Positions 10,142 through 18,370 of a stretch of DNA of 64,000 nucleotides are shown piece after piece. The translations under genes were made by a program, and so were the position numbers. The notes beneath the pieces were generated by a model. It was not told the DNA's origin. It saw only the letters and a list, made by a program, of their open reading frames with translations, and did no database searches. Each line of letters opens with the position of its first letter. The first letter of the stretch is position 1. Origin of the DNA: Apteryx mantelli (Eukaryota > Chordata > Aves > Apterygiformes > Apterygidae); the NCBI RefSeq assembly GCF_036417845.1, contig NC_090016.1, positions 434,001-498,000 of the forward strand. Reading direction: 5' to 3'.

Positions 10142-10437
10142 TGGAGTCTGTTGGAGTTGTGTCTCCTGCAAGGGAACCAGATTCACCTTCAGCAGCTCCT
10201 ACATGTACTGGATCCGGCAGGCACCCGGGAAGGGGGTCGAAGCTGTCGCACTTATTAGCAGCACTGGTAGTAGTACATGGTACCTGAATGCGGTGAAAGG
10301 GCGCTTCACCATCTCCAGGGACAACGCCCAGAGCACGCTCTACCTGCAGATGAACAGCCTCAAGACCGACGACACCGCCACCTACTACTGCGCGAAAACA
10401 GATAGTAGTGGTGCTGGTGGTGGAGACCCAGTTGGCC
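10142..10437 (+). pseudogene. VH-like segment V22 (unit 3 copy of V8), no internal stop
   Basis: Has CGG (WIRQAPGKG) where V8 and V15 have TAG, and DNAQ instead of DDAQ in FR3. The reading frame is open through the D part [13 protein letters not shown], but FR1 is still truncated. Confidence 0.82.
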
Positions 10438-10514
10438 AATACCATTACTCAGCCACTCTCAATCATCTTGGACAGCTCATGGTCATGAGCACTCGTGGGT
10501 GCATCCCATCAGGG

Positions 10515-10870
10515 CCTGGGCCTCAAAAAAGGGTCTCCACCACTCCAACCATAAGCACCAGCACCTTTCACGCAGTAGTAGGTGGCGGTGTCGTCGGTCT
10601 TGAGGCTGTTCATCTGCAGGTAGAGCGTGCTCTGGGCATCGTCCCTGGAGATGGTGAAGCGCCCTTTCACCGCATCTGGGTACCATGGACTACTACCACC
10701 AGGGTTAATAACAGCGACGAACTCGAGCCCCTTCCCAGGTGCTTGTCGGATCCGGAACATCCAGTGGCTGCTGAAGGTGAATCCGGAGGCCTTGCAGGAG
10801 AGGCGGAAGCTTCCACTGGGGGGCTGGAGGCCCCCTCCGGCCTCGATCAGCTGCACATCTGCCCGCAGCC
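10515..10870 (-). pseudogene. VH-like segment V23 (unit 3 copy of V9)
   Basis: CDR1 HWMF, FR2 [32 protein letters not shown]. Same non-intronic 5' flank as V9. Confidence 0.82.
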
Positions 10871-10931
10871 CTGGCCACAGACAAACCCCTCCATGCCCAA
10901 CTCCATGGTTTCCCCCCTGATGGGGATCATT

Positions 10932-11164
10932 GCTGCACCTACAGCAGCTTCACCATGATCTGGATCCTACAAGCGCCTGGGAAGGGGCTCGAATACATCG
11001 CATATATTAGCAGCAGTGGTGGTACAGGCTACGCAGATGCAGTGAAAGGGCGCTTCACCATCTCCAGGGACGACGCCCAGAGCACGCTCTACCTGCAGAT
11101 GAACAGCCTCAAGACCGACGACACCGCCACCTACTACTGCGCCAAAAGTTCTAATAACTGTTGA
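10932..11164 (+). pseudogene. VH-like segment V24 (unit 3 copy of V10)
   Basis: Truncated at CDR1; ends [10 protein letters not shown] then TGA. Confidence 0.8.
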
Positions 11165-11214
11165 GGTAGAGACGGCGTTGTGGCCAGAGCCCTGATCAGA
11201 TCGACCCACCAGTG

Positions 11215-11425
11215 CTGAGGGGGCTGACTGACGCCATTACTACATTGCTCTCCATCAGCCTTGCAAGGTCATGGCCATCAGGAGAGGTGACTGAGACCCG
11301 GAAGGAAGCAAAGGTCCCTCCAGGCTTCCAAAAGGGCAGGGAGGAAGAGTCGGGGACCTCCAGGACAGTCAGCCTCACCTGCGCCCCTGCACAGGTGGTG
11401 GAGCAGCTCATCCTGGACATCATCT
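11215..11425 (+). mobile_element. CR1 LINE fragment c (unit 3)
   Basis: Copy of CR1 fragments a and b with the same ends. Confidence 0.8.
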
Positions 11426-11662
11426 GGGAGTTGTCCCTGGAGATGGTGAAGCGCCCTTTCACTGCAGACCCGTAGTATGTGCTACTACCACTGCTGCTAA
11501 TAAGAGCGACAGCTTCGAGCCCCTTCCCAGGTGCCTGTCGAATCCAGTACATGTAGGAGCTGCTGAAGGTGAATCCGGTTCCCTTGCAGGAGAGGCGGAG
11601 GCTCCCACCGGGCGGCTGGAGGCCCCCTCCGGCCTCGCTCAGCTGCACGTCCGCCCGCAGCC
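11426..11662 (-). pseudogene. VH-like segment V25 (unit 3 copy of V11)
   Basis: Same CR1 junction as V11, but FR1/CDR1 reads [16 protein letters not shown] instead of [16 protein letters not shown], a localised replacement. Confidence 0.8.
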
Positions 11663-11792
11663 CTGGGGAGAGGCGAGAGAAAAGCAAAGGAGTTGAGTGG
11701 GATGGCGGTGGCGGAAACTGGAGTGGCCCGGCATGGGGCTGGCCCCGGGGGCAGCCAGGCACTCAGACCTGAGTGGAGGTCCTGTGCCACTG

Positions 11793-12098
11793 ATGCCAGA
11801 GTCTATTGGATCTGCATTTCCTGCAAGGGAATCAGCTACACCTTCGGCAACATCCACATGCAATGGGTCCGACAAGCACCCTGGAAGGGGGCTCAAGCTC
11901 GTCGCGAGTATTTATGGCAGTGGTAGTTATACAGAATACGCGGATGCGGTGAAAGGGCGCTTCACCGTCTCCAGGGACAACGCCCAGAGCACGCTCTACC
12001 TGCAGATGAACAGCCTCAAGACCGACGACACCGCCACCTACTACTGCGCGAGAGCAGCTAGTGGTTATGGTGGTGCTCGTGGTGCAGATCCTCTTTGA
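11793..12098 (+). pseudogene. VH-like segment V26 (unit 3 copy of V12), frameshifted
   Basis: Same FR1 truncation and FR2 frameshift as V12; ends [19 protein letters not shown]. Confidence 0.8.
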
Positions 12099-12257
12099 GG
12101 CCAGGCAAAATCCTCATCAAGTGATTCCCCCTGCAAGGCATGAGGCAGCAGTGCCTGCAAGAGCACAGCACCACTATCGTCCACTGGAGACCCAAAGGCA
12201 GCGATTCCAGCCCCAAAAGAGGCGGCGGCGCCAGGAGTCCCTTATGAGTGGAGCTGC

Positions 12258-12265
12258 ATGCAAAT
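12258..12265 (+). promoter_or_regulatory. Ig-type octamer ATGCAAAT of V27
   Basis: Perfect octamer 90 bp before the leader ATG at 12355. Confidence 0.8.
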
Positions 12266-12354
12266 CCCGGCTGCGCGGCGCCTTCAAATGCTGCCAGCCC
12301 CGCCGTGCTGCCACCACCGCTCCCAGCACCCACCGCCCCTCCCACCCCGCCACC

Positions 12355-12930
12355 ATGAGCCCTCGGCTCTGCGGCCTCGTCCTCCTCCTCCTCGCGGCCC
12401 TGCCAGGTAGGGCCCCTTCCCCCGCCGGCACCCGCCATCCCCGGGGGGCTCCCCCCGGCCGCGGGCACCTCCGCTCGGGTCCGGGCGCCCGGCCACCCCC
12501 GGGACCGGCCCCGAGTCGGGCCACTCCGGCTGCCGACTGCCACCCCGCTCATCTCCTCTGCTCTTCTCTCGCCTCTCCCCAGGGCTGCGGGCGGACGTGC
12601 AGCTGAGCGAGGCCGGAGGGGGCCTCCAGCCGCCCGGCGGGAGCCTCCGCCTCTCCTGCAAGGGAACCGGATTCACCTTCAGCAGTGTCAGCATGTTGTG
12701 GATCCGGCAAGCGCCTGGGAAGGGGCTCGAGTACGTCGCGGAAATTAGTGGCAGTGGTAGTAGTACAGCCTACGCAGATGCGGTGCAAGGGCGCTTCACC
12801 ATCTCCAGGGACGATGCCCAGAGCACGCTCTACCTGCAGATGAACAGCCTCAAGACCGACGACACTGCCACCTACTACTGCGCAAAATGTGCTGATGCTT
12901 ATGGTTATGGTGGTGGAGACCCTGTTTGAG
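12355..12930 (+). pseudogene. VH-like gene V27: leader, intron and V exon, no RSS
   Basis: Leader 12355-12406 (MSPRLCGLVLLLLAALP), intron 12407-12582, V exon from 12583. The V exon differs from V4/V13: [20 protein letters not shown]1 SVSML, FR2 [18 protein letters not shown]2 [11 protein letters not shown], and [18 protein letters not shown] followed by TGA. All V landmarks are intact and no RSS follows. Confidence 0.85.
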
Positions 12931-13014
12931 GTCCAGGCCCTGATGGGATGCACCCACGAGTGCTCATGGCCATGAGCTGTCCAAGATGATTGAGAGTGGC
13001 TGAGTAATGGTATT

Positions 13015-13359
13015 GGCCAACTGGATCTCCACAACCAGCACCACTACTATCTGTTTTCGCACAGTAGTAGGTGGCGGTGTCATCGGTCTTGAGGCTGTTC
13101 ATCTGCAGGTAGATCGTGCTCTGGGCGTTGTCCCTGGAGATGGTGAAGCGCCCTTGCACCGCAGACACATAGTCTGTACCACTACCAGTGCTGCTAATAA
13201 CAATGACAGCTTCGAGCCCCTTCCTGGGTGCCTGTCGGACCCATTGCATGGTGAAGCTGCTGAAGGTGTAGCCGGTTCCCTTGCAGGAGAGGCAGAGGCT
13301 CCCGCCGGGCAGCTGGAGGCCCCCTCCGGCCTCAATCAGCTGCACGTCCGCCCGCAGCC
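13015..13359 (-). pseudogene. VH-like segment V28 with fused D-like end
   Basis: Open minus-strand exon: [23 protein letters not shown]1 FTMQ, FR2 [33 protein letters not shown]. Tail-to-tail with V27 across about 85 bp. No leader and no RSS. Confidence 0.82.
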
Positions 13360-13499
13360 CTGGGGAGAGGGGAGAGAAGAGCAGAGGAGATGAGCAGGGC
13401 GGCGGTGGCGGTGGCCAGAGTGGCCCAGCTTGGGACTGGCCCTGGGGGCGGCTGGGCACCCGGAGCCAAGCGGACTCCCTGTGCGACTGATGCCGGAGT

Positions 13500-13800
13500 C
13501 TGACGGATCTGCATCTCCTGCAAGGGAACTGGATTCACCTTCAGCAGCTCCTACATGCTCTGGATCCGGCAGGCGCCCGGGAAGGGGCTCAAGTTCGTCG
13601 CGGCTATTAGCAGCACTGGTAGTAGTACATACTACGCGGATGCGGTGAAAGGGCGCTTCACCATCTCCAGGGACAACGCCCAGAGCACACTCTACCTGCA
13701 GATGAACAGCCTCAAGACCGACGACACCGCCACCTACTACTGTGCGAAAGAAACTGGTGCTGGTCGGGGTGCTGTGCTTGTGAACACCATGTTGTGGCCA
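13500..13800 (+). pseudogene. VH-like segment V29, 5'-truncated in FR1
   Basis: Starts at [19 protein letters not shown]2 [14 protein letters not shown], normal FR3, D part [14 protein letters not shown], which is unlike the others. No RSS. Followed directly by a long CR1 fragment. Confidence 0.8.
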
Positions 13801-13814
13801 GGGCCCTGATGCAA

Positions 13815-14450
13815 TGCACCCACCAGTGGCAGATGGCATTGCTAGGTTGCTCCCCATCATCCTTGCGAGGTCATGGCCATCAGGAGAGGCGACTGAGGCC
13901 CAGAAGGAAGCAAAGGTCCCTCCAGGCTTCCAAAAGGGCAGGGAGGAGGAGTCGGGGACCTCCAGGACAGTCAGCCTCACCTGCGGCCCTGCACAGGTGG
14001 TGGAGCAGCTCATGCTGGATACCACCTCCAAGCACGTGAAGGACGAGAAGGTGCTCAGGAGTGGCCAGGCTGGGTTCCCCAAGGGGAAATCATGCTTCAC
14101 CAACCGGTGAGGCCCCTCAGATGGGTTGAGTGGCTGGGGAGATGAGGGCAGAGCAGTGGCCGTGGTCTCCCTGGACTTCAGCAAGGTTTTGGGCACTGTC
14201 TGCCATAACACCCATGTGGTCAAGCTGGGTCAGTGGGGGCTGGAGGAGCGGGCAGTGAGGTGGACTGAGAACTGGCTGCACGGCCAAGCTCAGGGGGTTG
14301 TGACGGGTGACGCAAGGTCTAGCTGGAGGGCAGTAGCTAGAGGTGTCCCATGGGGGGGGGGTCAATGCTGGGACCTGCCACTCTTGCAGCACTGCTGCCC
14401 TTGTGCCTTGTGGGGTAATCACTTGATGGGGATTTTGCTTGACCTCAAGA
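13815..14450 (+). mobile_element. CR1 LINE fragment d (longest RT fragment in the array)
   Basis: Begins like fragments a-c ([20 protein letters not shown]) and continues through RT blocks: KGKSCFTN, then [20 protein letters not shown] (normally VYLDFSKAFDTV), LEERAVRWTENWLHGQAQGV. It contains in-frame breaks and lacks the 5' part of ORF2 and the CR1 3' end. It runs up to V30. Confidence 0.85.
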
Positions 14451-14459
14451 GGGTCTCAA

Positions 14460-14796
14460 CCAGCATCACCACAATAACCAGCACCGGCACTTTTCACGCA
14501 GTAGTAGGTGGCGGTGTCGTCGGTCCTGAGGCTGTTCATCTGCAGGTAGAGCGTGCTCTGGGCGTTGTCCTTGGAGATGGTGAAGCGCCCTTGCACCGCA
14601 GATGCGTACCATGTATTGCTGCCATCGCTGCCAATATCCGCGACAAACTCGAGCCCCTTCCCAGGCGCTTGTCGGATCCAGAGCATGTTGAAGCTGCTGA
14701 AGGTGAATCCGGTTCCCTTGCAGGAGAGGCGGAGGCTCCCGCCGGGCAGCTGGAGGCCCCCTCCGGCCTCGCTCAGCTGCACGTCCGCCCGCAGCC
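14460..14796 (-). pseudogene. VH-like segment V30 with fused D-like end
   Basis: Open minus-strand exon: [22 protein letters not shown]2 [18 protein letters not shown]2 [39 protein letters not shown]. No RSS. CR1 fragment d lies at its 3' side. Confidence 0.82.
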
Positions 14797-14876
14797 CTGG
14801 GGAGAGGCGAGAGAAGAACAGAGGAGATGAGCGGGGCGGTGGCAGTCAGAGCCAAGCGGAGGTCCTGTGCCTCTGA

Positions 14877-15165
14877 TGCCGGAGTCTGTTGGAGCTGCAT
14901 CTCCTGCAAGGGAACTGGATTCACCTTCAGCAGCTCCTACATGCTCTGGATCCAGCAAGCACCCTGGAAGGGGCTCGAGTGGGTCGCAAGCATTAACACC
15001 GGTGGTAGTTGGACAGGCTATGCGGATGCGGTGAAAGGGCGCTTCACCATCTCCAAGGACAACGCCCAGAGCACGCTCTACCTGCAGATGAGCAGCCTCG
15101 AGACCGACGACACCGCCACCTACTACTGCGCGAAACCAGCAGATGGTGATACAGACCCTGTTTGC
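14877..15165 (+). pseudogene. VH-like segment V31, 5'-truncated in FR1
   Basis: Starts at [22 protein letters not shown]2 [35 protein letters not shown] then DGDTDPVC. Head-to-head with V30. CR1 fragment e follows directly. Confidence 0.8.
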
Positions 15166-15169
15166 GGTC

Positions 15170-15835
15170 AGAAAAAAAACCTGTCCAGGGGATTTCCCCC
15201 TGCAAGGCAGGAGGGCAGCAATTCCTGATTGCACCACCAGGACGCCGGCATCCTTCTCTGCAGAGATTCTTTGCCCTCTGCCCATCTCTCTGCCCTGTCT
15301 AGGTCCCTCTGAACAGCAACAAAGGCCTCTGGGGTATCAGCCATTGCTTCCAGTTTGGCATCAGCAGACTTGCTGAGGGTGCCCGCTGTCCCTTCATCCA
15401 GGTCAGGGATGAATAAATTGAACAGGATTTGACCCAGCATCAACCCCTGAGGGATACAGATAGCTAGAGGCCTCAGGGAGACCACAGCCACTGCTCTGCC
15501 CTCATCTCCCCAGCCACTCATCCCATCCAAGAGGGCTCATGGGTTGGTGAAGCATGATTTCCTCTTGGGGAACCCAGCCTGGCCACTCCTGAGCACCTTC
15601 TCATCCTTCACGTGCTTGGAGGTGGTGTCCAGCACGAGCTGTTCCACCACCTGTGCAGGGGTGCAGGTGAGGCTGACTGTCCTGGAGGTCCCTGACTCTT
15701 CCTCCCTGCCCTTTTGGAAGCCTGGAGGGACCTTTGCTTCCTTCCGGGTCTCAGTCGCCTCTCCTGATGGCCATGACCTTGCAAGGATGATGGAGAGCAA
15801 CGTAGTAATGGCATCAGTCAGCCCCCTCAGCACTG
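15170..15835 (-). mobile_element. CR1 LINE fragment e (minus strand)
   Basis: The minus strand reads [28 protein letters not shown], then after a deletion [20 protein letters not shown] and [20 protein letters not shown], matching CR1 RT (PQGSVLGPLLF-type and the ADDTKL region). It is an inverted relative of fragments a-d and joins V32 exactly as fragment a joins V10. Confidence 0.85.
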
Positions 15836-15879
15836 GTGGGTCGATCTGATCAGGGCTCTGGCCACAACGCCGTCTCTAC

Positions 15880-16203
15880 CTCGACAGTTATTAGAACTTT
15901 TGGCGCAGTAGTAGGTGGCAGTGTCGTCGGTCTTGAGGCTGTTCATCTGCAGGTAGAGCGTGCTCTGCGCGTTGTCCTTGGAGATGGTGAAGCGCCCTTT
16001 CACTGCATCCACGTAGCTTGTACTACTACCACTGCTGTAAATACTCACGACCCACTCGAGCCCCTTCCCAGGCGCTTGTCGGATCCAGAGCATGTAGAAG
16101 CTGCTGAAGGTGAATCCGGTTCCCTTGCAGGAGAGGCGGAGGCTCCCGCCGGGCAGCTGGAGGCCCCCTCCGGCCTCAATCAGCTGCACGTCCGCCCGCA
16201 GCC
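15880..16203 (-). pseudogene. VH-like segment V32 with SSNNC-type end
   Basis: Complete minus-strand V exon ([20 protein letters not shown] to [10 protein letters not shown]). The D part and 3' flank match V10/V17/V24, but the codon after TGT is CGA here instead of TGA. Unlike those copies it keeps all of FR1. No RSS. Confidence 0.82.
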
Positions 16204-16284
16204 CTGGGGAGAGGCGAGAGAAGAGCAGAGGAGATGAGCGGGGCGGCGGTGGCCAGAGCCAAGTGGAGGCCCTGGGCTGCTGGT

Positions 16285-16595
16285 GCTGGAGTCTGTTGGA
16301 GTTATGTCTCCTGCAAGGGAACCAGCTTCACCTTCAGCAGCTCCTACATGTACTGGATCCGACAGGCACCCGGGAAGGGGGTCGAAGCTGTCACTCTTAT
16401 TAGCAGCACTGGTAGTAGTACATGGTACCTGAATGCGGTGAAAAGGCGCTTCACCATCTCCAGGGACAACGCCCAGAGCACGCTCTACCTGCAGATGAAC
16501 AGCCTCAAGACCGACGACACCGCCACCTACTACTGCACGAAAGCAGCTAGTGGTTATGGTGCTGGTGGAGACCCTGCTGTGGCCAGGGCCCTGAT
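16285..16595 (+). pseudogene. VH-like segment V33, 5'-truncated in FR1
   Basis: Starts at [20 protein letters not shown], close to V22. FR2 is intact ([15 protein letters not shown]), KRRFTIS replaces KGRFTIS, ends [18 protein letters not shown]. No RSS. Confidence 0.8.
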
Positions 16596-16614
16596 CGGAT
16601 GCACCCACAAGTGC

Positions 16615-16765
16615 ATCGAGAGGTGCATCCAGACCCTCAGATGAACAGCCTCAAGACCTGCTGGAAAGCAAATCTGCAGAGAGGGACCTGGGCATCCTGG
16701 CGGTGCAATCAGGAATTGCTGCTGTCATGGCTTGCAGGGGGAAATCCCCTGAATATGCTTTTTTG
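16615..16765 (+). mobile_element. Short CR1-like fragment f
   Basis: The frame reads [20 protein letters not shown], which resembles the CR1 stretch on the minus strand of fragment e ([17 protein letters not shown]). Only about 150 bp remain. Confidence 0.5.
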
Positions 16766-16769
16766 GCCC

Positions 16770-16975
16770 ACAACCAGCATCTGTATCACCATCTGCTGCT
16801 TTTGCGCAGTAGTAGGTGGCGGTGTCGTCAGTCTTGAGGCTGTTCATCTGCAGGTAGAGCGTGCTCTGGGCGTTGTCCTTGGAGATGGTGAAGCGCCCTT
16901 TCACCGCATCTGCGTAGTCTGTTCTACTACCATCTTTGTAAATACCCGCGACAAACCTGAGCCCCTTCCCAGGCT
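16770..16975 (-). pseudogene. VH-like segment V34, truncated in FR2
   Basis: Minus strand: starts within FR2 ([20 protein letters not shown]), normal FR3, [14 protein letters not shown]1, CDR1 and most of FR2 are replaced by the intron end of V35, so the two V segments meet at a deletion junction near 16,975. Confidence 0.78.
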
Positions 16976-17013
16976 CATCTCAACTCCTTTGCTCTGCTCC
17001 CACCTTCCCCCAG

Positions 17014-17360
17014 GGCTGCGGGCAGACGTGCAGCTGATCGAGGCCGGAGGGGGCCTCCAGCTGCCCAGTGGGAGCCTCCGCCTCTCCTGCAAGGCCTCCG
17101 GATTCACCTTCAGCAGCCACTGGATGTTCCGGATCCGACAAGCACCTGGGAAGGGGCTCGAGTTCGTCGCTGTTATTAACCCTGGTGGTAGTAGTCCATG
17201 GTACCCGGATGCGGTGAAAGGGCGCTTCACAGCCTCCAGGGACAACGCCCAGAGCACGCTCTACCTGCAGATGAACAGCCTCAAGACCGACGACACCGCC
17301 ACCTACTACTGTGCGAAAGGTGCTGGTGCTTATGGTTGGAGTGGTGGAGACCCTGTTTGA
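17014..17360 (+). pseudogene. VH-like segment V35 with fused D-like end, no leader
   Basis: Full V exon after a CCCCCAG acceptor: [23 protein letters not shown]1 HWMF, FR2 [18 protein letters not shown]2 [29 protein letters not shown] then TGA. Only about 38 bp of intron lies upstream; leader and octamer are missing. It is the + strand relative of V9/V23. Confidence 0.82.
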
Positions 17361-17454
17361 GGCCCAGGCCCTGATGGGATGCACCCACGAGTGCTCATGG
17401 CCATGAGCTGTCCAAGATGATTGAGAGTGGCTGAGTAATGGTATTGGCCAACTG

Positions 17455-17790
17455 GATCTCCACAACCAGCACCACTACTATCTGTTTTCGTGCAGTAGTA
17501 GGTGGCGGTGTCGTCGGTCTTGAGGCTGTTCATCTGCAGGTAGAGCGTGCTCTGGGAGTTGTCCTTGGAGGTGGTGAAGCGCCTTTTCACTGCAGACCTA
17601 TACCATGTGCTACCACCACCAGGATTAATCTATGCGACCCCCTCGAACTCCTTCCCAGGCACCTGCCGGATCCATCCTATGCCAAAGCTGCTGAAGGTGA
17701 ATCCGGTTCCCTTGCAGGAGAGGCGGAGGTTCCCGCCGGGTGGCTGGAGGCCCCCTCCGGCCTCGCTCAGCTGCACATCCACCCGCAGCC
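17455..17790 (-). pseudogene. VH-like segment V36, last of the array; stop and lost acceptor
   Basis: Minus strand: [23 protein letters not shown]1 FGIG, FR2 [14 protein letters not shown] followed by an in-frame TAG near 17,629, then [20 protein letters not shown] and [18 protein letters not shown]. The intron end reads CCCCAT instead of CCCCAG, so the acceptor is destroyed. Confidence 0.82.
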
Positions 17791-17820
17791 ATGGGGAGAG
17801 GCGAGAGAAGAGCAGAGGAG

Positions 17821-18370
17821 CCCGGGAAGGGGCTCCAGGCGTGGGGCCGCTGCAGCGATACATTGTGATACATTGTTGCACCAAGCGACACATTGTTGCA
17901 CCGAGTGACACTGTTGCAGAGAGCGCAGCAACCCCAGCTCCGGGACTGCAGCGGTTTCGGGGGCACCGCGAGCAGCCCCCAACCTGGGGCCGAGGGCAGA
18001 GGAGGGCGCAGACCTCACTCTGCACTGTGCAAATTAATTCAGTGCAAAACAAGGTTGTTTTTTCTAATTTTTTTTGCAACAAATGGCCGGGTCGGCGCCG
18101 AACCGAGGCAAGCTCACACTGCGGCGTGAGCAGGGAGGCGTCGCGCTTCGCCGCTGGGTTGAGTCACCCACCAGCCGCTCGTCAAGGCTCCCCTCGTTTG
18201 CCTGCGCATCCTGCCACCCATCCCCTCATTTGCACGCTGGCCTACGCAAATTCCCGCCTTCGCGGCTCCACCGGGATTTGCGCCTCGGCGTCCAGAGCAG
18301 CGCCTAAGCCCCCTTCCTGCCAGCGGCGCTGGTGAGCAGCTCTGCAGCCGCACGCCTTCATTTTCCCCCC
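17821..18370. other. Edge of the V array; short tandem motif, no gene seen
   Basis: At 17,855-17,925 there is a degenerate ~20-bp tandem motif (TTGCACCAAGCGACACATTG and variants). The rest is moderately GC-rich unique sequence. I see no V, J or C sequence and no convincing exon. Confidence 0.5.

Larger units (their letters stand above)
9582..12240 (+). repeat. Tandem unit 3 of the V-block (partial)
   Basis: Third copy, holding V21 to V26 and CR1 fragment c, with one extra base relative to unit 2 (offset changes from 3,296 to 3,297 before V24). It diverges more than unit 2. Near-identity is lost around the V27 promoter and leader, which resemble V4. Confidence 0.8.

Noticed and set aside
1-17820. 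Functional rearranging V genes or J segments
   Set aside because: No CACAGTG/ACAAAAACC-like signals were found behind the V ends, and no WGxG J motif was seen.
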